Assembly: GCA_045638565.1 (NCBI GenBank) | Contig: JAZUBN010000153.1 | Coordinates: 1 to 13,853 of the forward strand | DNA: 13,853 bases | Direction of reading: 5' to 3' | Source: SIG471 sp045638565 | GTDB taxonomy: Bacteria > Bacillota > Clostridia > Oscillospirales > Butyricicoccaceae | In this document: positions 1-6,431 of the stretch, one piece after another | Numbering within the stretch: the first letter of the stretch is position 1 | Layout of the letters: each line of letters starts with the position of its first letter | The notes under the pieces: model-generated | Told to the model about the DNA's origin: nothing | Seen by the model: only the letters and a program-made list of their open reading frames with translations | The model's database searches: none | Position numbers and translations under genes: made by a program

Positions 1-169
1 GCCTGCCCTAACGTGCTGACGCGGGCATATCCATATATCATTTTTTATACCTCTTTTCGTTGAATTTTTGGTTGAAATTTGTGAGTACCAAAACTCTTGA
101 TATTATGTATTTGCACAAACGGGATAAATATTCACGTTTGGCAAAAATATTTTTATGGAGGATTCTCAA
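1..169 (+). promoter_or_regulatory. Upstream region of the SLH-protein gene with weak extended -10
   Basis: AT-rich upstream region. A TATTAT box at 101-106 is preceded by TGA, giving an extended -10, but no good -35 lies 17 nt upstream. GGAGG at 157-161 is the ribosome binding site, 8 nt before the ATG at 170. The first ~28 bases are GC-rich and may be the edge of a hairpin or terminator of a gene outside the window. The promoter assignment is tentative. Confidence 0.35.
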
Positions 170-2749
170 ATGAGAACAATGAACAAAATCGTTGCTCTTG
201 CTCTTGTACTTGCAATGGCTTTCTCTATGATGGCTTCTGCTGCAAGCTTCAAGGATCAGGCAACAATTAACGCTGATCTCATCGACGAAATTAACCTCTT
301 GGTTAACCTCGGTGTTTACAGCGAACAGGGCACAGGCGCTGGTTACTTCGAACCAAACGCAACAATCACACGTGCTCAGGCTGCTAAGATTATCTACGTT
401 CTTAAGAACAAGGGCGTTGATAACGGCGCTACATCCTGGACAGGTCTCAACATCTTCACAGACGTTGAAGCAGGTGCATGGTATGAAGGCTATGTAAACT
501 ACTGCGCTTCCACAGGCATTATTGCTGGTGTTGGCGACAACAAGTTTGCTCCAAACGACACACTCACAGGCGTTCAGCTCGCTAAGATGCTCCTCGTAGT
601 TATCGGCTACAAGGCAGACGTTGAAGGCTACACAGGTGACAAGTGGGATGCTAACATCCTCGCAGACGCTGAAGCAGCTGGCTTCTTCGTAGATTACGAA
701 CTCTCCGTAAAGGGTATCGTAACACGTGAATGGGCTGCTCAGATGATCGTTAACGCTATCAACGCAACTAAGGTTCGTTACGAAGACGGCGCTCTCGTTG
801 AAATGTACAACGACAACACACCTGTAACATATGCAAAGCAGGACCTCGGTCTCCTCACAATCACAGGTATTCTCGTTGAAACACCAAACATCAAGCTCGG
901 TGCAGACCCAGCTAACAACTCCAACGGCAAGAACAAGTCTTCTGTTGTTTGGGTTGGTGAAGATGAAGAAGGCGACAATCTTTACGAAACATTCGAATAC
1001 GCTGCAGACCCAGCTCTCCTCGGTAGCTTTGTTGACGTTCTTGTAAAGAACAACGGTGACAAGGTTTACGGTATCACAGCTGACGAAGAAAACATCATCA
1101 CAAACACAACAGTTGATGCTGTTGAATACGATGCAGATGACTTCGAATCTTCCTTCTCTATGTTCGTTGACTACGCTCCAGTAGAACACGACACAACAAT
1201 GTGGGGCAAGAACGACAACCGTGAAGTTTCCCTCATCGACTGGAATGACGACGGTGAATTCGACACAGCTCTCGTAAAGGGTGTTGAATACGGTCAGGTT
1301 GATTACACAAACCCAGCTAAGTACATTATTAGAATCCCAGGCACAGACCTCGCTGATATTAAGACAAAGTCCGCATACAACAAGATCAACTTTGTTGATA
1401 CAGTTGAAAAGGGCGATGTTGTTAAGATCACAAAGGATTACACATCTGGTAAGCTCGTTCGCAACGTTGAAACACTCGACGTAGTTGAAGGTGCTATCAC
1501 AAGAGTTAACTCCGATGACGTTGCAACAATCGACGGTGCTTCCTACAAGCTCGGCGCATTGCATATTATCGAAGGCGAAAATGTTAAGCTCGCAGTTAAC
1601 AAGACAGCTATGGAATACTTTGTAGATGGCGATTATGTTATCTTCACAGATAAGCTTTCCTCCGCTGATGATATTCCTACAAACTTTGCTATCCTCATCA
1701 ATAAGGCTAAGGTTGACAAGACAGACGTATTCGGTAATGTAACAGAAGAAAAGGCTATCAACAAGGTTGAAGTTCTCCTCAACGATGGTACACAGGCTGT
1801 TTACGAACTCAAGGGTGACAACTACAACGCTCTTGCTAAGGATACAATCTACGAATACGAAATCAAGAGCGGTAAGATTTCTCTTACAACTGTAGCTGAT
1901 GCTTACAATGAAGATGTTGCAGCAGATGCTAAGGCTATCTACGATGAAAGCGCATCTAAGCTCACATTCAAGGATGATGACAACAAGGTTACAGCAACAT
2001 ATCGTGCAAACGAAGAAACATTCTTCTTTGTAATCGACGAAGATGGCGACTACGCAGTAGTTACAGCTTCTGAAATCAAGAACGATATGTCTCTCTCCGG
2101 TGAAAACTTCATCGTTGAAGAAGACGGCTTTGCATATGTAGTAGCTGCTGTTCTCGAAGGCGAAATCGCTGACAATACAAAGGTTTACGGTATCGCAGCT
2201 AACGCTTATGATGAAGAAATCGACGAAGATGACGTTGCAGTTATCTACATCGATGTAACATCTCTCGCAGGCACAACAGAAACACTCACAGTTAAGAAGT
2301 CCGCATTCTCCGACAAGCTCGTTGGCAAGTTCGTTGAATACACAGTTGACGAAGATGGTTATGCAACACTCACAGCAAAGACAGTTGCTGAAGCTGGATA
2401 CACAACAGCTGCTATCACACATGTTGCAGAAGATGGCATCGTAGTTGCTGATTACACAGCAGGTACAGCAACAACTAAGGATCTCGTACTCGCTGATGAT
2501 GTTAAGATCTACTATGTAGAAGCATTCAAGACATCTGACGATCTCGCACGTGTTTCCGTAACAGAAGGCGATGAAATCGTTGAATCTATCGAAGCTAATG
2601 CTAACACATATGAACTCAGTGCAGCATACAAGACAAATGATGATGGTGAAGTAAGCCACATTATCGTTGAAGTAACAGGTGCATACATCTGGTCCAACGG
2701 TAAGATCAACAAGGCTGATCAGGCTATCACAACAGTTGTTATCGGCTAA
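170..2749 (+). CDS. SLH-domain (S-layer homology) surface protein, 859 aa
   Basis: Secreted cell-surface protein, probably an S-layer or major envelope protein. The ATG at 170 is chosen over the in-frame ATG at 155 because the latter overlaps the SD sequence GGAGG, which lies 8 nt before 170. Residues 1-25 form a signal peptide (Lys, hydrophobic core, ASA cleavage type). SLH modules lie at about 27-80 (with FEPNATITRAQAAKII) and 97-148 (with FAPNDTLTGVQLAKMLLVV); a third, degenerate one is at 155-200. SLH modules bind secondary wall polymers, so the N-terminus should anchor the protein to the wall. The remaining ~650 residues are acidic, Asp/Glu-rich and unrecognised, with a DWNDDGEFD stretch that could bind calcium. 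Codon use is extreme (CTC/CTT Leu, AAC Asn, GAC Asp; TTA, CTA and TCA apparently absent), which suggests very high expression. A terminator follows immediately. The family is secure; the major S-layer role is inferred. Confidence 0.93.
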   Translation: MRTMNKIVALALVLAMAFSMMASAASFKDQATINADLIDEINLLVNLGVYSEQGTGAGYFEPNATITRAQAAKIIYVLKNKGVDNGATSWTGLNIFTDVEAGAWYEGYVNYCASTGIIAGVGDNKFAPNDTLTGVQLAKMLLVVIGYKADVEGYTGDKWDANILADAEAAGFFVDYELSVKGIVTREWAAQMIVNAINATKVRYEDGALVEMYNDNTPVTYAKQDLGLLTITGILVETPNIKLGADPANNSNGKNKSSVVWVGEDEEGDNLYETFEYAADPALLGSFVDVLVKNNGDKVYGITADEENIITNTTVDAVEYDADDFESSFSMFVDYAPVEHDTTMWGKNDNREVSLIDWNDDGEFDTALVKGVEYGQVDYTNPAKYIIRIPGTDLADIKTKSAYNKINFVDTVEKGDVVKITKDYTSGKLVRNVETLDVVEGAITRVNSDDVATIDGASYKLGALHIIEGENVKLAVNKTAMEYFVDGDYVIFTDKLSSADDIPTNFAILINKAKVDKTDVFGNVTEEKAINKVEVLLNDGTQAVYELKGDNYNALAKDTIYEYEIKSGKISLTTVADAYNEDVAADAKAIYDESASKLTFKDDDNKVTATYRANEETFFFVIDEDGDYAVVTASEIKNDMSLSGENFIVEEDGFAYVVAAVLEGEIADNTKVYGIAANAYDEEIDEDDVAVIYIDVTSLAGTTETLTVKKSAFSDKLVGKFVEYTVDEDGYATLTAKTVAEAGYTTAAITHVAEDGIVVADYTAGTATTKDLVLADDVKIYYVEAFKTSDDLARVSVTEGDEIVESIEANANTYELSAAYKTNDDGEVSHIIVEVTGAYIWSNGKINKADQAITTVVIG

Positions 2750-2768
2750 TTTCTAATTAGTTCAATAG

Positions 2769-2795
2769 AAAAACCACCCTTCGGGGTGGTTTTTC
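2769..2795 (+). terminator. Intrinsic terminator of the SLH-protein gene
   Basis: Hairpin CCACCC-TTCG-GGGTGG, extended by an A-tract paired with a T-tract and followed by TTTTTC. It lies 20 nt after the SLH-protein stop codon. The UUCG tetraloop makes it very stable. Confidence 0.93.
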
Positions 2796-2867
2796 ATTTA
2801 TCTCCAAAGTGGCAATGATTATAGCACTGTTATTGTAACTTGTCAAGCGGAGGTTGTGTAAGCCGCA

Positions 2868-2900
2868 GGAAATTCTTCGGGCTATGCCCTCAGAATGACA
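2868..2900. repeat. Dispersed repeat fragment (family R1, ATTCTTCG...CTCAGAATGACA)
   Basis: The element runs ATTCTTCG, a short palindromic GGGCTATGCCC, then TCAGAATGACA. Related copies occur in this window at 5815-5940 and 10413-10441. Such short intergenic elements are common in gut Clostridia chromosomes. No coding capacity. Confidence 0.6.
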
Positions 2901-2917
2901 ATATGCGGGAGCAGCAA

Positions 2918-2990
2918 ACGGCTCCCCTTGTTCAAAGGCTTCTCCTTGAGGAGAGGCTCCGCGAAACGGTGGTGAGGTGGTGCCGTAGGC
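2918..2990. repeat. Dispersed GC-rich repeat (family R2)
   Basis: Contains GGCTCCCCTTG, an internal inverted repeat (CTCCTTGAGGAG) and GGTGGTGAGGTGG. The right edge of the window (13811-13853) carries a related element with CCCCTCCACCAT and TCCCCTTGCACAGGG. Non-coding; non-autonomous palindromic intergenic element by appearance. Confidence 0.5.
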
Positions 2991-3002
2991 ATATTGAATA
3001 GA

Positions 3003-3107
3003 CGGGCTACGCCCTACACCTCATCCGTTTTTTACAATCCCTCCGTCACGCATTCGCGCGACACCTCCCTCGTCTGAGGGAGGCAAGGGGTGATGCACGC
3101 GGGAGGC
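3003..3107. repeat. Dispersed GC-rich repeat (family R3)
   Basis: Contains GGGCTACGCCC, CCCTCCGTCACG, CATTCGCGCG, then the inverted repeat CCTCCCTCGTCTGAGGGAGG. It resembles the hairpin elements common between genes in gut Firmicutes. Together with R1 and R2 it fills the whole 2800-3116 gene-free stretch, in which I see no gene. Confidence 0.5.
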
Positions 3108-3116
3108 AGGAAATAT

Positions 3117-3145
3117 AAAAGGCTTCCCTGATGGGAAGCCTTTTT
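3117..3145. terminator. Bidirectional intrinsic terminator (serves the GGDEF gene)
   Basis: Stem AAAAGGCTTCCC with GGGAAGCCTTTT and loop TGAT; A and T tracts on both sides let it work in either direction. It lies ~20 nt past the stop codon of the minus-strand cyclase gene. Confidence 0.9.
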
Positions 3146-3166
3146 AAGCCGTTTTAAGCGGTTTTT

Positions 3167-4273
3167 TTATTTTCTGTAATCTTTCATGTACTTGGTAACA
3201 ACACGGTTTCTACCCGTCTGCTTGGCCTCGTAAAGAGCCATATCGGCAAGGGAGAACATGAAGTTTTCATCCAGCATTTCATCGGTCTCTCCCGGTATAT
3301 AAGCTGTTGCACCTATTGAAACTGTCAGGGTATCATTTACCGTTTTATTGCCCGCTTCAATCATTGCACTTTCAACCGCATGACGAAGCTTTTCTGCCAT
3401 TTTTTCAAGACTGTGCAAACTGTCGACAGAGGCGCATACAGCAAATTCCTCGCCGCCGTACCTGAACACAATATCGGACTTTCTTGCAAACACATCCTGG
3501 ATTATCTTCGCCACGTTGACAAGGGCATTATCCCCCATATAATGACCAAAAGTATCGTTATAATCCTTGAAAAAGTCGATATCTATCATATAGAAACCAC
3601 ATATCTGACGATGTCTCTTACACAGAGCCAATGTGGATCTTGCTCTTTCAAAGCCACCCTTACGGTTTGCAGCAAGAGTCAGGAAGTCTGTTCTTGTTTC
3701 CTCGGTCAATTTGGTGATAAGAGCTATGTAATCACCATGAATATAACGTGAGAACATATACCCCATAAGTGTCATAACAACTATGGCGGTCATATAGCTC
3801 ATATTCGGTTTGCCAAATGATGCCAGAATAAGATTCACAAGGGCAAATCCGCCGAAAACCACTCGCGCCATGTTGCGCTCAATGATAGGTATCATAAGGA
3901 AGCTGAGCAGCAGCATGGTCATATTGATAGGGAACGGACGGACGAAGGAATCGAGTATAATAAACGGAACAAGTCCTACGCACAGGACGCACCAGAATGA
4001 AATATTGATAATATCAACTGTGCGCTGCGGAACGTTGACTTTTTTCAGTAATATGGCTGAAATTATAAGATAAACAATGGCAACTGCCAGGATGAACACC
4101 GAAAACGGAAGAAGCGCTGTGCCAAACTGGGCAACACAGTCTTTATCGTTGGTGAACACCATCAGCAGAATGGCAATGGAGATGATTCTGACTCTTTCAA
4201 GGCTCGATCTTTTGAGGAATCGTCTGATCTCGTCCGGCACAGGGGTGCTTATACTGTCTATAATTTTTTTCAT
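3167..4273 (-). CDS. Membrane-bound GGDEF diguanylate cyclase, 368 aa
   Basis: Makes cyclic di-GMP from two GTP. The N-terminal half is hydrophobic, with about six membrane segments near residues 28-41, 53-77, 88-110, 117-131, 136-152 and 158-176, and has no recognisable sensor domain. The cytoplasmic GGDEF domain covers about 193-363. It has the family opening (TDFLTLAANRKGG), metal-binding aspartates in MIDIDFFKDYND (about 229-240) and the active-site loop GGEEF at 273-277, a variant typical of active enzymes. The product-inhibition I-site RxxD is present as RKSD at 264-267, five residues before GGEEF. An AAAGGGGG ribosome site precedes the ATG. The gene is alone, with its own promoter and terminator. 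Activity is predicted from motifs; the signal sensed by the membrane half is unknown. Confidence 0.93.
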   Translation of the reverse strand: MKKIIDSISTPVPDEIRRFLKRSSLERVRIISIAILLMVFTNDKDCVAQFGTALLPFSVFILAVAIVYLIISAILLKKVNVPQRTVDIINISFWCVLCVGLVPFIILDSFVRPFPINMTMLLLSFLMIPIIERNMARVVFGGFALVNLILASFGKPNMSYMTAIVVMTLMGYMFSRYIHGDYIALITKLTEETRTDFLTLAANRKGGFERARSTLALCKRHRQICGFYMIDIDFFKDYNDTFGHYMGDNALVNVAKIIQDVFARKSDIVFRYGGEEFAVCASVDSLHSLEKMAEKLRHAVESAMIEAGNKTVNDTLTVSIGATAYIPGETDEMLDENFMFSLADMALYEAKQTGRNRVVTKYMKDYRK

Positions 4274-4300
4274 TTCATGCCCCCTTTCTCATATAAAATT

Positions 4301-4329
4301 ATTATACCATACAGATAGTTTTTTGTAAA
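4301..4329 (-). promoter_or_regulatory. SigA promoter of the GGDEF gene
   Basis: On the minus strand, TTTACA (4329-4324), a 17-nt spacer and TATAAT (4306-4301), 28 nt before the start codon. It gives a short leader. Confidence 0.85.
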
Positions 4330-4469
4330 TAGTGACTAAAAATTTTACCTTTTGTATATTATATTGTGTGCTGTTTTCAGCCTTCATTTCATTTGAACAA
4401 AAGGACTATATAATCTTTTGGTTAAATTAAACAAATTTGCGAAAAAACAAAAAAGTTTCTTGTTTAGTA
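4330..4469. other. Divergent AT-rich intergenic spacer
   Basis: Separates the minus-strand cyclase promoter from the plus-strand repeat-RNA promoter. It holds one imperfect inverted repeat (ACAAAAG ... CTTTTGG, about 4396-4420) around a TATATAAT sequence, which could be an operator or a chance AT-rich palindrome. No gene is seen. Confidence 0.4.
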
Positions 4470-4498
4470 TTGACAAATGTGAAAATAGGGTTTATAAT
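4470..4498 (+). promoter_or_regulatory. Consensus SigA promoter of the repeat RNA
   Basis: TTGACA at 4470-4475, exactly 17 nt, then TATAAT at 4493-4498. Both hexamers match consensus perfectly, which predicts strong constitutive transcription starting near 4505. Confidence 0.92.
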
Positions 4499-4564
4499 AA
4501 AGCCAACATAAAACAAAACAACAAAATACTTTAGACGAAGTACATCAGAGAAAGGGTGATTCCG

Positions 4565-4645
4565 ATGAATGAAAATTCAATATTCTCCACTCAGAATATC
4601 GGAGTCAGCGGTCTCTGTAAGTTCACCTACAAACCTATCGCTTAA
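4565..4645 (+). CDS. Possible 26-aa leader peptide of the repeat RNA
   Basis: ATG at 4565 with AAAGGGTG at 4551-4558, ending TAA at 4645. The peptide begins MNENSIFSTQNIGV and ends KFTYKPIA; it has one Cys and no membrane segment. The start codon lies just inside a stem formed by GATTCCG (4558-4564) and CGGAGTC (4600-4606), with a second stem ATATTC/GAATAT (4580-4585/4594-4599) stacked next to it, so folding may control its translation. Its start region resembles that of the 5-aa frame at 5745. It is the first start codon on a strongly transcribed RNA. It could be a real small protein, a regulatory upstream frame or a chance frame. Confidence 0.5.
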   Translation: MNENSIFSTQNIGVSGLCKFTYKPIA

Positions 4646-4820
4646 CCTTTTAATTTCAAACATTCACACTTAAGCTTATGTAAAGCTACACACCAATTTA
4701 TGATGTCACCTGGTTAGAAGATTATACGAACCGTAAAAACCTATATAAAACCTTCATTATTCCCATAGCACTTTACATAGATTTTTACAGAGGTTAATTA
4801 CTCCGTTATACGAGTGATAG

Positions 4821-4889
4821 ATGAACAAATTACAATTGAATATTTACAACTTAATATCGACGTTATCTATATTCTTTGGACAAGAATAG
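4821..4889 (+). CDS. Possible 22-aa frame inside the repeat RNA
   Basis: ATG at 4821 to TAG at 4889; the peptide starts MNKLQLNIYNLI and ends LSIFFGQE. The upstream sequence CGAGTGATAG is only a weak ribosome site. The frame overlaps a hairpin at about 4865-4890, so the base pattern may reflect RNA structure and not coding. Low confidence. Confidence 0.2.
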   Translation: MNKLQLNIYNLISTLSIFFGQE

Positions 4890-4911
4890 ATGTTAACACC
4901 AAATCTAAAAC

Positions 4912-5743
4912 GAGGTATACTCCAACAAAAAATTAAGTTTTTATTAGTTAGTTAAACTAAAGGAACAAAATCTGAAAAGGAAGTACACTCCAGCAAAGAA
5001 TTAATTTTTACCGGCTTTACACAAACCGGCGGATCAAATCTTAATACGAGGTAAACTCCAACAAAGACTTAATCTTTTATTAGTTATTTAAACTAAAGGA
5101 CAAAAATCTAAAAAGGAAGTACACTCCGGCATACTAAGAAACTTTACTGATTTTTATCAGCGGATCCAAATTATTTTCAGGAGGACAAACCCCCAGAAGC
5201 GTTAAGTTTTATCAGTTAATTAAACTGAAGGACAAAAATCTTAATTAAGAGGTATACTCCAACAATCCATTAATTATTTATTAGTTTATCAAAACTAAAG
5301 GAACAAAATCTGAAAAGGAAGTACACTCCAGCAAAGAATTAATTTTTACTGGCTTTATACAAACCAGAGGAAACAAATCTTAAAAAGGAAGTAAACTCCA
5401 ACAAGAAATTAAGTTTTTATTAGTTAATTAAACTAAAGGACAAAATCTTAAATAAGAGGTACACTCCAGCATACTAAGAAACTTTACTGATTCTTATCAG
5501 CGGAACAAAATCTTATAATGAGGTAAACTCCAACAAACAATTGATTTTTATTAGTTTTTAAAACTAAAGGAACAAAATCCAAAAAAGGAAGTACACTCCA
5601 GCAAAGAATTAATTTTTACTGATTTTATATAAATCAGAGGAAACAAATCTTTTGAATGAGGTAAACTCCAACAAACTATTAATTATTATCAGTTAGCTAA
5701 ACTGAAGGATGTCAAAATAATAATTTAATAAAGAGGATATTCC
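4912..5743 (+). repeat. Twelve tandem 64-75 nt units plus one terminal variant
   Basis: Core starts are near 4912, 4979, 5048, 5115, 5180, 5249, 5317, 5387, 5456, 5520, 5587, 5658 and (variant) 5733. Each unit runs core (GAGGTAAACTCCAACA or GGAAGTACACTCCAGCA), then an AT linker, a hairpin, and a tail like AGGAACAAAATCT. Two hairpin classes alternate. Class A is TTAGTT...AACTAA or TCAGTT...AACTGA; class B is CCGG...CCGG, CTGG...CCAG or CTGA...TCAG. The order from the first unit is A B A B A A B A B A B A. Units 1-5 and 6-10 correspond one to one with an offset of about 337 nt, so a five-unit block was probably duplicated. Confidence 0.93.
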
Positions 5744-5744
5744 A

Positions 5745-5762
5745 ATGGAATCAATATTCTAA
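5745..5762 (+). CDS. Possible 5-aa frame (MESIF) at the end of the repeat RNA
   Basis: AGAGGATATTCCA precedes ATG at 5745; the frame is M-E-S-I-F-stop. The TCAATATTCT at 5751-5760 also occurs at 4577-4586 inside the 26-aa frame, and both lie just after an SD-like GxGG..ATTCC and an ATG. The stop codon runs into the terminator stem. It may be a vestigial start region or a boundary motif. Confidence 0.25.
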   Translation: MESIF

Positions 5763-5807
5763 AAACCCTTTAATATTAGAAATAATGTTAAAGGGTTTTA
5801 TTTTTTT
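5762..5807 (+). terminator. Strong intrinsic terminator of the repeat RNA
   Basis: A 16-bp stem (AAAACCCTTTAATATT with AATGTTAAAGGGTTTT, one G-U pair), loop AGAAAT, then ATTTTTTT. Confidence 0.93.
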
Positions 5808-5814
5808 GCGCAAT

Positions 5815-5940
5815 ATTATCATTCTGAACGAAAACGGGGGCGCAATGAGCCCGCTCATTGGGGTGTTATGGAAGAATCTTTCCTTCGGATTTATAGCAGC
5901 TATGGTGTGAGATCCTTCGCATACGCTCAGGATAACATGA
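5815..5940. repeat. Dispersed repeat pair (family R1) between two convergent terminators
   Basis: Contains ATCATTCTGAACGAAAACGG at the left and GAAGAATCTTTCC plus GATCCTTCGCATACGCTCAGGATAACATGA at the right, in opposite orientation. It also holds an internal inverted repeat, AATGAGCCCGCTCATT. This is the junction between the repeat RNA and the ribosomal cluster; no gene is seen. Confidence 0.55.
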
Positions 5941-5960
5941 AATTTATGAGACAGAATATA

Positions 5961-5991
5961 AAAAAAGACACATCTTTCGATGTGTCTTTTC
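5961..5991 (-). terminator. Intrinsic terminator of the rplJ-rplL unit
   Basis: Stem AAAAGACACAT with ATGTGTCTTTT, loop CTTTCG in plus orientation. On the minus strand the second arm runs into TTTTTTTATA. It lies ~30 nt after the rplL stop. Confidence 0.92.
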
Positions 5992-6019
5992 TGTATTGAA
6001 ATCTTTAATTAAGCAATAA

Positions 6020-6391
6020 TTACTTAACTTCAACTTCTGCGCCAGCTTCCTTGAGCTTAGCTTCGATAGCTGCTGCGTCTTCCTTGGAAACGTTTTCCTT
6101 AACAGCCTTTGGAGCGTTGTCAACAACTTCCTTAGCTTCCTTAAGGCCGAGACCTGTGAGTTCACGAACAACCTTGATAACGCCGATCTTGTTTGCGCCA
6201 GCGGACTTGAGAACAACTGTGAATTCTGTCTGTTCTTCAGCTGCTGGAGCTGCTGCAGCTGCAGGACCTGCTACTGCTACTGGTGTTGCGGATACGCCAA
6301 ATTCTTCTTCGAGAGCCTTTACGAGTTCAGCGAGTTCGAGAACCTTGAGGTTCTTGATTTCTTCAATAAGCTTCATGATATTTTCAGACAT
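6020..6391 (-). CDS. rplL: Large ribosomal subunit protein bL12 (L7/L12)
   Basis: Stalk protein of the 50S subunit. Dimers of L12 bind the L10 C-terminus and recruit and activate the translational GTPases. The 123-aa length is normal. The N-terminal dimerisation helices (1-35, KLIEEIKNLKVLELAELVKA) are followed by an Ala/Pro-rich hinge (about 38-53) and the C-terminal domain, with the classic EFTVVLKSAGANKIGVIK and LTGLGLKEAKEVVD segments. GGAGG lies 9 nt before the ATG. It is the last gene of the unit, 40 nt after rplJ, and a terminator follows. Many Firmicutes have rpoB next; here the unit ends and a convergent repeat RNA occupies the far side. Confidence 0.98.
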   Translation of the reverse strand: MSENIMKLIEEIKNLKVLELAELVKALEEEFGVSATPVAVAGPAAAAAPAAEEQTEFTVVLKSAGANKIGVIKVVRELTGLGLKEAKEVVDNAPKAVKENVSKEDAAAIEAKLKEAGAEVEVK

Positions 6392-6431
6392 TTTAATAAT
6401 CCTCCGTATAAATTAAATAAGTGGTGCTGAA

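Larger units (their letters stand above)
4505..5807 (+). ncRNA. Large repetitive structured RNA (~1.3 kb), family not recognised
   Basis: The stretch lies between a perfect consensus promoter and a strong terminator and has no open frame longer than a few dozen codons on the plus strand. The 5' part (4505-4905) is unique and rich in possible hairpins: an SD/start-codon hairpin at 4558-4606, ACTCCGTTATACGAGT at 4800-4815, and ATCTATATTCT paired with AGAATAGAT at about 4865-4890. The 3' part (4912-5743) is twelve tandem units, then a final degenerate unit that carries a tiny frame. Stems in the units change by paired substitutions, which argues for selection on RNA structure. I do not recognise the family. 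It could be a sponge for an RNA-binding protein, a scaffold RNA, or an antitoxin-like repeat RNA without its partner. Existence of a transcript is well supported by signals; function is unknown. Confidence 0.75.

Noticed and set aside
155..169. ATG at 155 as start of the SLH protein
   Set aside because: It overlaps the SD GGAGG and has no ribosome site of its own; ATG 170 is properly spaced and begins a normal signal peptide.
38..2659. 873-codon open frame antisense to the SLH-protein gene
   Set aside because: It mirrors the SLH gene, has a bizarre Cys/Val/Asn-rich composition and no ribosome site; it is a by-product of codon bias.
4912..5743. CRISPR array
   Set aside because: Repeats are degenerate, alternate between two classes, and the 'spacers' are themselves conserved hairpins and linkers; no cas genes are nearby.
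4505..5807. Type III toxin-antitoxin locus (repeat RNA plus toxin)
   Set aside because: The promoter-repeats-terminator layout is similar, but no toxin gene follows: next are a dispersed repeat and rplL on the opposite strand. Units are also longer than the usual antitoxin repeats.
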